The translations under genes and the position numbers were made by a program. This document shows, in pieces, positions 18,157 through 27,640 of a stretch of 64,000 nucleotides of DNA. The notes under the pieces are model-generated. The model had not been told where the DNA came from. It searched no databases and worked only from the letters and a program-made list of their open reading frames with translations. Each line of letters starts with the position of its first letter. The first letter of the stretch is position 1. The DNA comes from Oscillatoriaceae cyanobacterium M7585_C2015_266 (GTDB taxonomy: Bacteria > Cyanobacteriota > Cyanobacteriia > Cyanobacteriales > Oscillatoriaceae): the NCBI GenBank assembly GCA_015295835.1, contig DVEG01000026.1:1-64000 (forward strand). The letters run 5' to 3'.

Positions 18157-20367
18157 TTAGTGAATTAACTCAAGTGCGCGTTTAGTGAGTGCTTCAGCCG
18201 TCAATCCATTAAATGCCATTAATTCGCCGGCGCTAGCAGTTGTTTCGCCACGCTTCCAAGCGAAGATATCGCGTTTGACATTACTTCTTAGCATCACAGG
18301 TTCTAGCATTGCTGAAGAGCCGCCGGTGACACCAATCAGGGCATCGCCATCGAATAATTCGGCAAATTTTGCATCATCTAAAAAGCCGCCGTCAGGTTCA
18401 AAACAGGTATCCCAGGCTACATCACTAGGGCGATATAAGCGGCGGGGATTAACAATTGAAACGATCCGCACACCGATTCCTTCTGTTTCCAAGAATGCGG
18501 CAGCTTCAAATACGGGGATTAGAATCATGTCGCCGATAACGGCAAAAACGACTTTTTTGTCGCCGGCGACTTCTTGCAAAATGACAGCACCGTCGCGAAG
18601 GGCTTGGCGGGTTTGCTCGAAAGTAGTGCGAATTGGCAGGGGGGATTTGCTAGCAGTAATGATGATTCCTTTATTTTTAGTAGTTAAAGCCCATTCGTAG
18701 CAAATTTGAATGCTATTAGCATCGGGGGGAAATAGGGGAAATATGTTGCCATTGCGCATCATAGCAGCAAAATAGGCTTCGATTTCTGGGCGTTGATGTG
18801 TCCATCCGTTGCGCCCTTGTTCTAAGGCACCTGCGGTATATAAGGTAATGGTTGAGGGGGTTTTACGGCGCAATTCTGCCATTGCTTGGGTGACGGTTTG
18901 CCAGATGGGTAAACCGTTGACGGCGAAGGATTCATAGGAACACCAGAGGGTGCGAGCTCCCATTAATGACAAGCCGGCGGCTAAGCCTGCACAGGCGTCT
19001 TCGCTTAGGGGTTCGTAAACTTGCCCGTTGGGATTTTGGTTGTAAAGTTCGTCGGTGGTGGGGTGAATGATTTTTAGGGCTTGGTTGATGTTGGCGATGC
19101 CGGAAGCTTCGTTGCCGTCGGCGTTGGTGACGAGGAAAGTGTGATCGCTTTGTCCGACTTTAGCGACTATACGCCCCATTGCGGTTGTGGAAACTTTTGG
19201 TTCGCCGCCGAGGGGATATTCTTCTAGGGGTAATTCGCCTATGTCTGGCAAGGGCAACTCGAATTCAGTGACCACGGTTTTAGCAGCGGGTCCTCCATTG
19301 GAGCGCTCGAAATTTGTTCGCACTAATTGCCATGCTTCTGGGGGCAGAGCTCGTGCTTTTAAGGCTTCTGAAATATGTGGTGCGTCGAGGGTATCTTTGG
19401 GATAGAGGTTGTGAGATTTGGCTCCGCGCGCGTGGACGCCGGCACCTTTAAGTTGTTTGATGATTAAGACGGTGAGGGTGCCGTTGAGGGCGGATTTAGC
19501 GGCTTTATCGGTGGCAACTAAGACGGCTTTGGTGAATTCTAGTCGTTTTGGCAGGGAGAAAGCGGTGCTGTCTACGTAATCGCCGGGCTGGTTTTTGTCG
19601 TCGAATTCTTTGGCATCGACTAGGATTACTTCTTGAAAACCGTTGCCTTTCCAGTAGGCGATCATTTCGGCGTTGGTTTTGGTGGAAACCATGCTGTGAT
19701 GTTCTTGGCTAAAGCCATTCCACACTAGCACGGGTAAGAAGTTGGTGACGCTGGGATAGGCGGTGTGGAAGTGCGCCATGCTGCTCATGGGGTAGGGTTC
19801 GCCCATGCCGCCGTCGCCTAGGGTGAAGGGGAAGAGTTTGTCGCGGTGTAGGAGGGCGGCTGCCATTGCGAAGTGTTGCCCTTGCCCAAGGGGACCTGCT
19901 GGTGCGAGAATGCCTGGGATGTAGCCGGAGAGGTGTCCGAGTAGTCCATGTTTTTCCCGGAAGCGATCGCGTAGTTGTTGTACGGTGAAGATTCCCATTT
20001 CTTCTAGGGAGCGATCCAGGAAGGTAGCGCTGTAAAATCCGGGAGCATGGTGACCTACTTCTGTGATGATGTTTTTGTATCCCAGCATAATTAGGGATGC
20101 ATGAGCTTCGGCGGAGCTAGCAAATCCCCCTGGGTGACCTGAGGCTTTGCTGCCGGTTATTTGTAGTGTTAGGTAGCGTAGGGCGTCGGCAGCTATGAGG
20201 GTTTGAAATACGGCAGCATCATCTGTGGGTTCGGCGATCGCTTTACTTGATGGGGCGATCGCTGCCACTTGTCCGTATGTTTCGAATCCTGGTATGGCTT
20301 CGCCAAAATATTGTATCCCTTCACAAAAAGATGGTGCTTGCAGCGTTGCTGGGGTGGCAATTGTCAT
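18157..20367 (-). CDS. phosphoketolase family protein (short, Sll0529-like form)
   Basis: 736 residues, a thiamine-diphosphate enzyme. Seen motifs: SGSKASGHPGG-type sequence near residue 75, GHHAPGFYSATF, GPLGQGQHFAMAAALLHR, TLGDGGMGEPYPMSSMAHFH (the ThDP/Mg loop) and VLVWNGFSQEHHSMV. The C-terminal half contains the pyrimidine-type and transketolase C-terminal regions (WTHQRPEIEAYFAAMM; NPRRLYRP). Phosphoketolases cleave xylulose-5-P or fructose-6-P to acetyl-P plus a sugar phosphate. It is shorter than the roughly 800-residue XFP form, and from memory matches the second cyanobacterial type typified by Synechocystis Sll0529. Activity of this branch should not be assumed identical. Monocistronic by context. 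Confidence 0.82.
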   Translation of the reverse strand: MTIATPATLQAPSFCEGIQYFGEAIPGFETYGQVAAIAPSSKAIAEPTDDAAVFQTLIAADALRYLTLQITGSKASGHPGGFASSAEAHASLIMLGYKNIITEVGHHAPGFYSATFLDRSLEEMGIFTVQQLRDRFREKHGLLGHLSGYIPGILAPAGPLGQGQHFAMAAALLHRDKLFPFTLGDGGMGEPYPMSSMAHFHTAYPSVTNFLPVLVWNGFSQEHHSMVSTKTNAEMIAYWKGNGFQEVILVDAKEFDDKNQPGDYVDSTAFSLPKRLEFTKAVLVATDKAAKSALNGTLTVLIIKQLKGAGVHARGAKSHNLYPKDTLDAPHISEALKARALPPEAWQLVRTNFERSNGGPAAKTVVTEFELPLPDIGELPLEEYPLGGEPKVSTTAMGRIVAKVGQSDHTFLVTNADGNEASGIANINQALKIIHPTTDELYNQNPNGQVYEPLSEDACAGLAAGLSLMGARTLWCSYESFAVNGLPIWQTVTQAMAELRRKTPSTITLYTAGALEQGRNGWTHQRPEIEAYFAAMMRNGNIFPLFPPDANSIQICYEWALTTKNKGIIITASKSPLPIRTTFEQTRQALRDGAVILQEVAGDKKVVFAVIGDMILIPVFEAAAFLETEGIGVRIVSIVNPRRLYRPSDVAWDTCFEPDGGFLDDAKFAELFDGDALIGVTGGSSAMLEPVMLRSNVKRDIFAWKRGETTASAGELMAFNGLTAEALTKRALELIH

Positions 20368-20964
20368 GGTTTTCCCGATTGTATTTCTAATGCTGGGATC
20401 TATTTAAGAATTATTTTAGGTCTTTTCGTGTTTTCAAATTTGCTACTCTCAATAAGGTTTGTTTTTCCTTACCATGCTCACAGCTCTATCTTTTATTTAG
20501 TTATTTATTTTATATTTTAGATATTTATTTTGCTTAAATCCCTATTCTTTCTATTTTCTTAAATATTTTTAAATGCAAAACAACAAAAATTTTTACAATG
20601 CTTGCTTGTTGCGATCGCCGTATTTACTACGTTGGGCGCTATAATGTAGGGCGCTATAATAATTTATGGTTGCCGTCTATGCATAAGCCTCTGTTACTTT
20701 TTCCGTCTATTTACTTAGAAAAACATAAGTAGATAATTAAAATATACAGAGTGAGAAAAAGAAGGTTTTTACAACTTGTGAGTTATTTATATGTAAGTGA
20801 GGAGGTAGTGATGATATAAAGAAAAAAATCAGTAGCAAAGATTACAAATTTTTTAAAATAGATATATGGCTGTGCGTACTTGCACGCTGCTAAGGAATCG
20901 AGCACAATAAAAAAACGAGAAACAAAACTTAAGGTTTTTCTCATATTTATAGTTACATTAATTA
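20368..20964. other. divergent intergenic region, phosphoketolase / ClC
   Basis: 597 bp, AT-rich, no gene. It contains a tandem 15-bp repeat with core GGGCGCTATAAT at 20634-20645 and 20649-20660; each copy includes a perfect -10 hexamer TATAAT. A HIP1 site lies at 20611. Confidence 0.6.
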
Positions 20965-22872
20965 ATGGCCGCCATTCATACTCCCAACGGGCTGCGAGCC
21001 GGGCAGCCTGTGATCGCCTCTAATTCCACCCCCGTCACCCGCCTGTTTAACCGCCTACAACCAACCCCGGAAACCGTTGTCATGCTTTTGGCAGTACTCA
21101 TAGGCGGGAGTACCGGCATGGGGGTAGTCACCTTCCACTACCTAATTGATCTAATTCACAGCCTAACCCTAGAAGACTTGATGGGCGTGATCTCCGGGTG
21201 GGGCGCATGGACTTTAGCCTGCGTTCCCACCCTCGGCGGAGTAATTATCGGGTTCATGCGTTGGCGCTGCCCCGATTTTGGTCCTGGAATATCCTCAATG
21301 ATAGCAGCAGTGCAGCAATCTCCCCGCAGCGTACCCCTCGCCCTCAAACCAGTAACCAAAATGGTTGCCGCCTCCGTTTCTCTGGGAACCGGAGCGTCAT
21401 TAGGACCAGAGGGACCAAGCGTCGAAATCGGGGCTAACTTCGGGATGCTAGTATCTCAAGTGCTACAAGTATCACAAGAGCGACAACGCCTGCTGTTGGG
21501 TGCAGGAGCAGCCGCCGGCATCGCCGCCGGATTTAACGCTCCAATTGCTGGGGTATTCTTCGCCCTAGAAGTCGTACTCGGCACCACCTTTGCTACCTCA
21601 GCTGTCAGCGTCGTACTACTGGCAGCAGTCGTCTCGGCACTTATTGCCCAGATTGGCTTGGGAGCTCAACCGGCATTTGCCCTGCCTGATTATGTCGTGC
21701 GCTCGCCCCTAGAATTACCCCTCTACATGGGCTTAGGCTTATTAGCTAGCATAATTTCTATCGCCAAAACCCAAGCAATAAAACTTTCCCGTCGCTGCTT
21801 TCAAGGCGAAATTCCCGGCTTAAAATGGCTAGGGCGCCTGCCGAAATTCTTCCACCCCGTCATAGGCGGAGCCTGCGTCGGTATCGTCGCCCTCAAGTGG
21901 CCACAAATAATGGGTATTGGCTACGAAACTATAGAAGCAATGCTTCAAGACGTGGAGTTCTCTTTGCAACTCCTACTAATACTCCTCGTCCTCAAATTGA
22001 TAATGACAGCCATAAGCCTAGGCAGCGGATTAGTTGGCGGCACCTTCGCGCCTGCAATGTATCTGGGTGCATCATTAGGTTCTGCTTATGGCAAAATCCT
22101 AGCAACATTCATACCCGGTATAAAAATTTATATGGCAGGACCGCCGGCTTACGCAATGGTGGGCATGGCGGCTGTGCTAGCAGCAAGTGCCCGCGCTCCT
22201 CTGACCTCTATAATATTGCTATTCGAGTTAACACGAGACTACCGCATCGTACTACCTCTGATGGCAGCAGTGGGGCTGAGCGTATGGCTGGTGGAGCGCC
22301 TCAAGCCAGCTTCCACCCCGAATACGAAACTGCAACAAATGGGGTTGAATATCGAAAAAGATTACAACCGGGAAATTTTGCAGCGTATTCCTGTTAAAGA
22401 CGCAATGCAGCCAGTACCTCTAATGCTGCCCGGAAACAAAACTGTGATCGAAGCGGGCTTTGCTATGACAAACAGCCAATCTCACAGCAGTTTAGTGCTC
22501 GATGAGGCAGAAGAGCTGGTGGGAATTATTACTTTGCGAGATATTAATCGTATCTTAACGCGAGTAGAAAGCGATTCCCTCATGCGTTACCAAGCCCAGC
22601 AAAAAATAGCCGATGTCTGCACTAAGGATATCCTGTTTGCTTATAAAGATGAATCATTGGCTGATGCTCTCGATCGCATGGTAGCGCGAGGCTTGCACCA
22701 ATTACCTGTCGTAGAGCGTGATAATCCTTATCGCGTTCTCGGCTTGTTAGATGAACAGGCAATTTCTCTTGCTAGTCAGCTCGCTTTAACACGGGAAGTC
22801 TTACAAGGCTACTGTTCTTTACCACACCCTGCTGAGAAAGTGCCAATCGAACTCTTTAAAAAAGCCGCGTGA
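20965..22872 (+). CDS. ClC-family chloride channel/transporter with C-terminal CBS pair
   Basis: 635 residues. About ten hydrophobic helices fill residues 35-450. The ClC signatures are visible: GTGASLGPEGPSVEIGANFG (with the GxEGP motif; Glu in the gating-glutamate position), AGAAAGIAAGFNAPIAGVFF and GLVGGTFAPAMYLGASLGSA. The cytoplasmic tail (about 475-605) has two CBS modules (VKDAMQPVPLMLPGNKTVIE and VCTKDILFAYKDESLADALD), which usually bind adenine nucleotides and regulate gating. It moves chloride or exchanges it for protons. Followed by a strong terminator. No close operon partner. Confidence 0.95.
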   Translation: MAAIHTPNGLRAGQPVIASNSTPVTRLFNRLQPTPETVVMLLAVLIGGSTGMGVVTFHYLIDLIHSLTLEDLMGVISGWGAWTLACVPTLGGVIIGFMRWRCPDFGPGISSMIAAVQQSPRSVPLALKPVTKMVAASVSLGTGASLGPEGPSVEIGANFGMLVSQVLQVSQERQRLLLGAGAAAGIAAGFNAPIAGVFFALEVVLGTTFATSAVSVVLLAAVVSALIAQIGLGAQPAFALPDYVVRSPLELPLYMGLGLLASIISIAKTQAIKLSRRCFQGEIPGLKWLGRLPKFFHPVIGGACVGIVALKWPQIMGIGYETIEAMLQDVEFSLQLLLILLVLKLIMTAISLGSGLVGGTFAPAMYLGASLGSAYGKILATFIPGIKIYMAGPPAYAMVGMAAVLAASARAPLTSIILLFELTRDYRIVLPLMAAVGLSVWLVERLKPASTPNTKLQQMGLNIEKDYNREILQRIPVKDAMQPVPLMLPGNKTVIEAGFAMTNSQSHSSLVLDEAEELVGIITLRDINRILTRVESDSLMRYQAQQKIADVCTKDILFAYKDESLADALDRMVARGLHQLPVVERDNPYRVLGLLDEQAISLASQLALTREVLQGYCSLPHPAEKVPIELFKKAA

Positions 22873-22879
22873 AGTTAAG

Positions 22880-22902
22880 GCGGGCAAAAGCCCGCTTTTT
22901 TA
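22880..22902 (+). terminator. intrinsic terminator of the ClC gene
   Basis: GCGGGC AAAA GCCCGC stem-loop followed by six T; 8 bp after the stop codon. Confidence 0.93.
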
Positions 22903-22952
22903 TTATCCCTTTCTATCAATAGAAAAGCAATTTTTGAAACTGAAGAGTTATC

Positions 22953-23462
22953 CTAACGATACCGATATGCTTGCCACAAGTAGAATCCTGAGGTGCCACA
23001 AACCAGAAGCAGCATTACCGGTAAGAAGGCAATACCCAGCCCCTGTGACACTCCGATTGCCACTTGGATCATTTTCCATTCAATGAAAGTAAATAGCCAA
23101 ATAATTTCTAGTTTCAGCCACAGCAGTAAACTGAAAGCAATCTGATATTGTTTGAGCGCATTCTGCTGCGTAATTGCTACAGGATAATTAAAAGTGTGGG
23201 GAAATTGACTGGTGATCGTAATCCCCAAATAAAGTATAATATTTAGTGTCGGAAACAGCCAGAGTGTCTGACGAGCGCCCCAAACATCTGGCTTACCACT
23301 TAGTCCAAAATGAATCGGAATGGTAGGGGGCAAAGTAGGAAAAGAACGCAGGAGTATCAGGAAGCTTAAAACCAAACCAACTAGAGCGGCTATTTCCAAA
23401 AGTACCTGGAAGGGAGAGTGAGAGAGATAGAAAATAGGTTGGCTAGATTTATTATCACTCAT
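22953..23462 (-). CDS. DUF1648 membrane protein
   Basis: 169 residues with four hydrophobic segments (about 20-42, 67-88, 113-132, 142-163). Between the first and second is the DUF1648 signature PTIPIHFGLSGKPDVWGARQ, shared with the SdpI/immunity-type membrane proteins. Function in cyanobacteria is unknown. Convergent with the ClC gene, whose terminator separates them, and divergent from glcD. No partner gene suggests a toxin-immunity role. Confidence 0.8.
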   Translation of the reverse strand: MSDNKSSQPIFYLSHSPFQVLLEIAALVGLVLSFLILLRSFPTLPPTIPIHFGLSGKPDVWGARQTLWLFPTLNIILYLGITITSQFPHTFNYPVAITQQNALKQYQIAFSLLLWLKLEIIWLFTFIEWKMIQVAIGVSQGLGIAFLPVMLLLVCGTSGFYLWQAYRYR

Positions 23463-23634
23463 GTTCAGAAGGGGTGGAGGGCGAGCGCAGTTTCCAAGAT
23501 TGTTTCTAAGATAGCAATTTATAATAGCTTAAAAAGCGCTCACCATATTCATTCGAAAAATTTTTCTCCCCAATTGCTGCAGAATGCATTAAAATCATCC
23601 TATCACCAAAGCCGCCACTGACAATAAATTCGTG

Positions 23635-25104
23635 ATGCTCACCCAAGAAAAACAACAGCGCAACTGGAAGCCAATAATCAAAGAATTCGAGACTGTCGTT
23701 GGCAAAAACGGCGTCGTGCAGCGCAAAGAAGAATTGCTTACCTACGAGTGCGACGGGCTTACTAGCTATCGCCAGAAACCAGCAGTAGTAGTATTGCCCC
23801 GCACCACCGAACAAGTAGCAGAAATAGTAAAAATATGCGCTCGCTACCAAATCCCCTGGGTTGCCAGAGGAGCAGGCACCGGCTTATCAGGAGGAGCCTT
23901 ACCCGTCGAAGACTGCGTACTCATCGTCACCGCCCTAATGAATAAAATCCTTAAAGTTGATCTAGAAAATCAACGTGTCATAGTACAACCAGGAGTTATA
24001 AACAACTGGGTGACACAAACAGTCAGCGGTGCCGGATTTTACTTTGCCCCCGATCCCTCCAGCCAAATTGTCTGCACTATTGGCGGCAACGTCGCCGAAA
24101 ATTCCGGCGGTGTTCACTGTCTAAAATACGGCGTCACCACCAACCACGTTTTAGGATTAAAATTAGTCTTGCCCGACGGCTCCATTATCGATGTTGGCGG
24201 CGAAATTCCTGAAATGCCCGGATACGATATCACCGGATTATTTGTCGGCTCCGAAGGCACCCTAGGCATTGCTACCGAAATTACTCTGCGCATCCTCAAA
24301 GCCCCGGAATCCATCTGCGTAATTTTAGCAGATTTTACTAGCATAGAAGCCGCAGGCGCATCAGTTTCGGATATCATTAGTGCCGGCATCATTCCCGGCG
24401 GTATGGAAATCATGGATAACCTCAGTATTAACGCTGTGGAAAATGTTGTCGCCACCGGTTGTTATCCCCGCGATGCAGCAGCTATTCTATTAATAGAAAT
24501 AGACGGATTAGAAGTAGAAGTAACTGTCAACAAACAGCGCGTTGCCGAAATCTGCAAAAAGAATGGCTGCCGTAGTATTATATCAGCATCAGATCCAGAA
24601 ACACGATTAAAATTATGGAAAGGGCGAAAAGCGGCTTTTGCTGCAGCAGGGAACATCAGCCCCGATTATTATGTTCAAGATGGGGTAATTCCTCGCACTC
24701 AGCTACCTTTCGTTCTTAAAGAAATTGAGGCTCTAAGTAAAAAATATGGGTATAAAATTGCTAATGTGTTTCATGCTGGCGACGGCAATCTACACCCGCT
24801 GATTTTATATGATAATTCGGTACCAGGTTCTTTAGAAGTGGTAGAAGAATTAGGCGGCGAAATTCTTAAGCTATGTGTGAAAGTCGGGGGAAGTATTTCG
24901 GGAGAGCACGGAATAGGAGCTGATAAAAAATGCTATATGCCAGAGATGTTTTCCGAGGTAGATTTAGAAACTATGCAGTGGGTACGGCAAGTATTTAATC
25001 CCCAAGGGCTGGCTAATCCGGGGAAAATGTTTCCAACTCCCCGCACTTGCGGCGAAGCTGCTCGCGCTAAGTTGGAAAAGTTTCAAGGAGCGGAAGTGTT
25101 TTAA
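23635..25104 (+). CDS. glcD: FAD-linked glycolate dehydrogenase, GlcD-type
   Basis: 489 residues from the ATG at 23635; a GTG one codon earlier is also possible. The PCMH-type FAD-binding domain occupies about 50-230, with WVARGAGTGLSGGALPVEDC and GGNVAENSGGVHCLKYGVTT. The C-terminal FAD-linked oxidase domain (about 235-465) ends with the His-containing VFHAGDGNLHPLILYD and GGSISGEHGIGADK motifs of the D-lactate/glycolate dehydrogenase family. It would oxidise photorespiratory glycolate to glyoxylate. GlcE and GlcF are not adjacent, as is usual in cyanobacteria. D-lactate is an alternative substrate. Confidence 0.9.
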   Translation: MLTQEKQQRNWKPIIKEFETVVGKNGVVQRKEELLTYECDGLTSYRQKPAVVVLPRTTEQVAEIVKICARYQIPWVARGAGTGLSGGALPVEDCVLIVTALMNKILKVDLENQRVIVQPGVINNWVTQTVSGAGFYFAPDPSSQIVCTIGGNVAENSGGVHCLKYGVTTNHVLGLKLVLPDGSIIDVGGEIPEMPGYDITGLFVGSEGTLGIATEITLRILKAPESICVILADFTSIEAAGASVSDIISAGIIPGGMEIMDNLSINAVENVVATGCYPRDAAAILLIEIDGLEVEVTVNKQRVAEICKKNGCRSIISASDPETRLKLWKGRKAAFAAAGNISPDYYVQDGVIPRTQLPFVLKEIEALSKKYGYKIANVFHAGDGNLHPLILYDNSVPGSLEVVEELGGEILKLCVKVGGSISGEHGIGADKKCYMPEMFSEVDLETMQWVRQVFNPQGLANPGKMFPTPRTCGEAARAKLEKFQGAEVF

Positions 25105-25144
25105 AATAGGGAAGAGTTGAAAGGGGTGCATTTAAGAAAAGGTT

Positions 25145-25807
25145 ATGTTAACAATTGGTTATGTAGATGGAATTGGGTTAAAGTCTGGTTGGGAGTCTTT
25201 GCTACAGCCGTTTAATGTTGAGAGAAACCTGAGTAAAAGAGTTTTGTTTGATTTGGTAAGTGCGTATTGCAGCAAAGAGAGATACTATCACACGCTTGGG
25301 CATATTCAGCAGGTTTTAGAGATAGTAGAGGGAATGCGCACGCTTGTATGTAATTTTCCAGCAATTCAGCTTGCCGCGTGGTTTCATGATGTAATTTACG
25401 ATCCGAAAGCAACAGATAATGAGGAGAGAAGTGCTGAATATGCAGCAACTGCTTTAAAAAATTTACTACTTCCGCAAGCTACAATTGATGCCGTTACGGC
25501 AATGATATTGTCTACTAAATATCATCAAGTGTCTAAAGAGGATATTGATACTCAAATATTACTAGATGCTGATTTAGCGATTTTAGGTGCTGACGAGCCG
25601 GAATATAAATTTTATTCAAAGGCAATTCGCCGAGAATATGGCTGGATGCCGGAGGAAGAATACCGCCAAAAAAGGGTGCAGGTTTTGTTGAATTTTTTAA
25701 AACGCGAGCGCATATTTTTTACCAAAAATAAAGTGTTTGATGAATTGGAAACAAGAGCACGACGCAATATCCAAGCAGAAATAAAAACTTTATCATCAAA
25801 TGCGTAA
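25145..25807 (+). CDS. HD-domain metal-dependent phosphohydrolase-like protein
   Basis: 220 residues; the ATG follows AAGG. The metal-binding pattern is visible: YHTLGHIQQVLE (His), LAAWFHDVIYDP (HD), then NEERSAEYA and a late Asp in LLDADLAILG. This matches the predicted HD-superfamily hydrolases once mis-annotated as NMDA-receptor-like proteins. Substrate unknown. It is 40 bp downstream of glcD on the same strand and ends in a terminator, so it may be co-transcribed with glcD; no functional link is known. Confidence 0.85.
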   Translation: MLTIGYVDGIGLKSGWESLLQPFNVERNLSKRVLFDLVSAYCSKERYYHTLGHIQQVLEIVEGMRTLVCNFPAIQLAAWFHDVIYDPKATDNEERSAEYAATALKNLLLPQATIDAVTAMILSTKYHQVSKEDIDTQILLDADLAILGADEPEYKFYSKAIRREYGWMPEEEYRQKRVQVLLNFLKRERIFFTKNKVFDELETRARRNIQAEIKTLSSNA

Positions 25808-25840
25808 TTTTTAGGGGCGTAAAAAATAAAATCTAAAGGG

Positions 25841-25864
25841 GCGCTCTTGCGGGAGCGCTTTTTT
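25841..25864 (+). terminator. intrinsic terminator
   Basis: GCGCTC ttgcgg GAGCGC followed by six T, 33 bp after the HD gene stop. Confidence 0.9.
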
Positions 25865-26088
25865 ACATTTTTATAAACTCACATATGTTAGATAAATATT
25901 TTGTAACCTAAATGAAGGTAACTAAAGTATAAATTTTCTGCCTCCTTAGAAGCCCTCAGAAAGAGCGAAAATTTATATACAGATAACTTGACAAAACCGA
26001 CAAGTGACTATATCGGGCAAGTTGAAAAATATCTAACGAGTGCGGACGAATGTGGCGCTGCCGATGCCTGGAAGTTAAAAATTTTTAA

Positions 26089-27162
26089 TCAGAGGGAAAA
26101 TGATAAAACCAAACCTTTACAAATGTTTGCAGATAAATCGGCAATCTCTGTCTTGACAGCAGCCGCAACATCGGGGTAATTAGAAAAAGCGATCGCCGCC
26201 AAACAAAAAATAAATGTTATTCCCAACCAAATTAGAACGCACCACCGCGTAAGCTGTAGGGCTTTATATATGCGCTCAGGAGTGATAGGAAAAATAGGAT
26301 CGCCTAATAGGGGTTTGTGTTTGGCTATACCTTGATAGTAATTAGTTCCGCCCAATTGAACACCGAGAATGGCAGCATAAGCACATTCGCTCCAGCCAGA
26401 ATTGGGGCTGGGGTCGAAAATAGCATCACGACGACAAATACTTAAAACATGACTAGGTTTTCCAGAAATTACGGCTAAAGTAAGCACAGTCAAGCGACAA
26501 GGCAACCAGGTGAGAACGTCTTCGAGTTTGGCACTGAACCAGCCTAAATCTGTGTAAGGCTCATGTTTGTAACCCACCATAGAATCGAGGGTACTGACAG
26601 CTTTGTAGGCTAGGGCGAAGGGAACACTACCCACTTTTGGCAAAACTGCTCCAATAATGGCATAAAATAGGGGCGCAGTTACGCCATCAACTGCATTTTC
26701 AGATACAGTTTCAAGAACAGCTCGAAGAATTTCTGGTTCTGAGAGATTGTCTGTATCGCGACCTACGTAAAATGATAATCGTGTTCGCGCAGCAGCTAAA
26801 TCACCTGTGGATAAAGGCTGCAAAACGTCACGAGCGGCGTCTGACAAACTGCGGAGGGCAAAACAACTAGCAGTAAGAATACTAGCGATCGCAATGCCGA
26901 ATAAAGGGTGCAGTTGTTGGGCAAATTCAACTATCAACCAACCGACAAAAGCAGCACTAATGCTCAGTGCAATTCCGAGGAAAATACCGGCAAAAAAGCG
27001 CATCTTGGGTGTATTGCAAGTTTTAAACACCAATTGAGTATAGCGAGCAATACAAAAGCCCATTACTCGCACAGGATGCGGCCATCCCCAAGGATCGCCA
27101 AGGGAATAATCTAAAAGGGAGGCGAGCGCTAAAATCAAAATTGCATTGATAGCGGTATTCAT
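26089..27162 (-). CDS. cbiB: adenosylcobinamide-phosphate synthase CbiB/CobD
   Basis: 357 residues from the ATG at 27162; a GTG at 27186 would add 8. An integral membrane protein with several hydrophobic helices. Family motifs: SLLDYSLGDPWGWPHPVRVM near the N-terminus, FYVGRDTDNLSEPEILRAVL, ETVSENAVDGVTAPLFYAII and AYKAVSTLDSMVGYKHEPY. The enzyme joins aminopropanol phosphate to adenosylcobyric acid late in cobamide (pseudocobalamin in cyanobacteria) synthesis. It follows the Rrf2 gene by about 34 bp and is probably co-transcribed. No cobalamin riboswitch was seen upstream. Confidence 0.95.
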   Translation of the reverse strand: MNTAINAILILALASLLDYSLGDPWGWPHPVRVMGFCIARYTQLVFKTCNTPKMRFFAGIFLGIALSISAAFVGWLIVEFAQQLHPLFGIAIASILTASCFALRSLSDAARDVLQPLSTGDLAAARTRLSFYVGRDTDNLSEPEILRAVLETVSENAVDGVTAPLFYAIIGAVLPKVGSVPFALAYKAVSTLDSMVGYKHEPYTDLGWFSAKLEDVLTWLPCRLTVLTLAVISGKPSHVLSICRRDAIFDPSPNSGWSECAYAAILGVQLGGTNYYQGIAKHKPLLGDPIFPITPERIYKALQLTRWCVLIWLGITFIFCLAAIAFSNYPDVAAAVKTEIADLSANICKGLVLSFSL

Positions 27163-27196
27163 TAGTAGCGTGGTAATTTTATCCACAAGCTTTTAG

Positions 27197-27640
27197 CTAA
27201 ACAACAAAACTTGTTTCCTCCCCCTGAGCAGCTTGCCAACTGCGGGCATCATAATACAGCTCTTCAAGTGAAATGCTGTAGAGTGCTTCTTTTAGCTTTT
27301 GGTGCAGGCGGTTCCACAAAGCAAATGTTACCCAATCCTCAGCTTTTTCACTGTCGGGAGAAAGTCCCGATAATGGTTCAATCGTTTCCCCCACAGCTTC
27401 CAAGATTTTACCGATAGAAATTTGTTTCGGCTTTCTTGCTAATTGATAGCCCCCTTGGGCACCGCGAATAGAGCGAACTAAACCGGCTCGGCGCATTTCT
27501 ATCAGTAATTTTTCCAAGTAAGGTGCTGGGATGTTTTGCCGCTGAGCGATCGCTGTCACTGAAACTGGGCCACTCTTTGCCCACAAACTCAAATCCAGCA
27601 TTGCTTTAACACTATAGTGTCCGCGAGTGGTTAATTTCAT
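27197..27640 (-). CDS. Rrf2-family transcriptional regulator lacking cysteines
   Basis: 147 residues. The winged helix-turn-helix is typical of Rrf2 proteins: MKLTTRGHYSVKAMLDLS, SVTAIAQRQNIPAPYLEKLL (recognition helix region) and VRSIRGAQGGYQLARKPKQI (wing). IscR/NsrR members hold an Fe-S cluster by three Cys near residues 92-106; this protein contains no Cys at all, so cluster sensing by that route is excluded. The dimerisation helix and C-terminus follow (LSPDSEKAEDWVTFALW). It precedes cbiB on the same strand, so it may autoregulate the pair. Effector unknown. Confidence 0.92.
   Translation of the reverse strand: MKLTTRGHYSVKAMLDLSLWAKSGPVSVTAIAQRQNIPAPYLEKLLIEMRRAGLVRSIRGAQGGYQLARKPKQISIGKILEAVGETIEPLSGLSPDSEKAEDWVTFALWNRLHQKLKEALYSISLEELYYDARSWQAAQGEETSFVV

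Noticed and set aside
25988-26179. 63-codon plus-strand frame before cbiB
   Set aside because: It overlaps the cbiB C-terminus in antisense, starts at TTG without a ribosome-binding site, and has no recognisable motif.
26089-27640. Cobalamin riboswitch upstream of cbiB
   Set aside because: The 34-bp gap to the Rrf2 gene is too short, and no B12-box-like sequence was seen in the leader of the Rrf2 gene.
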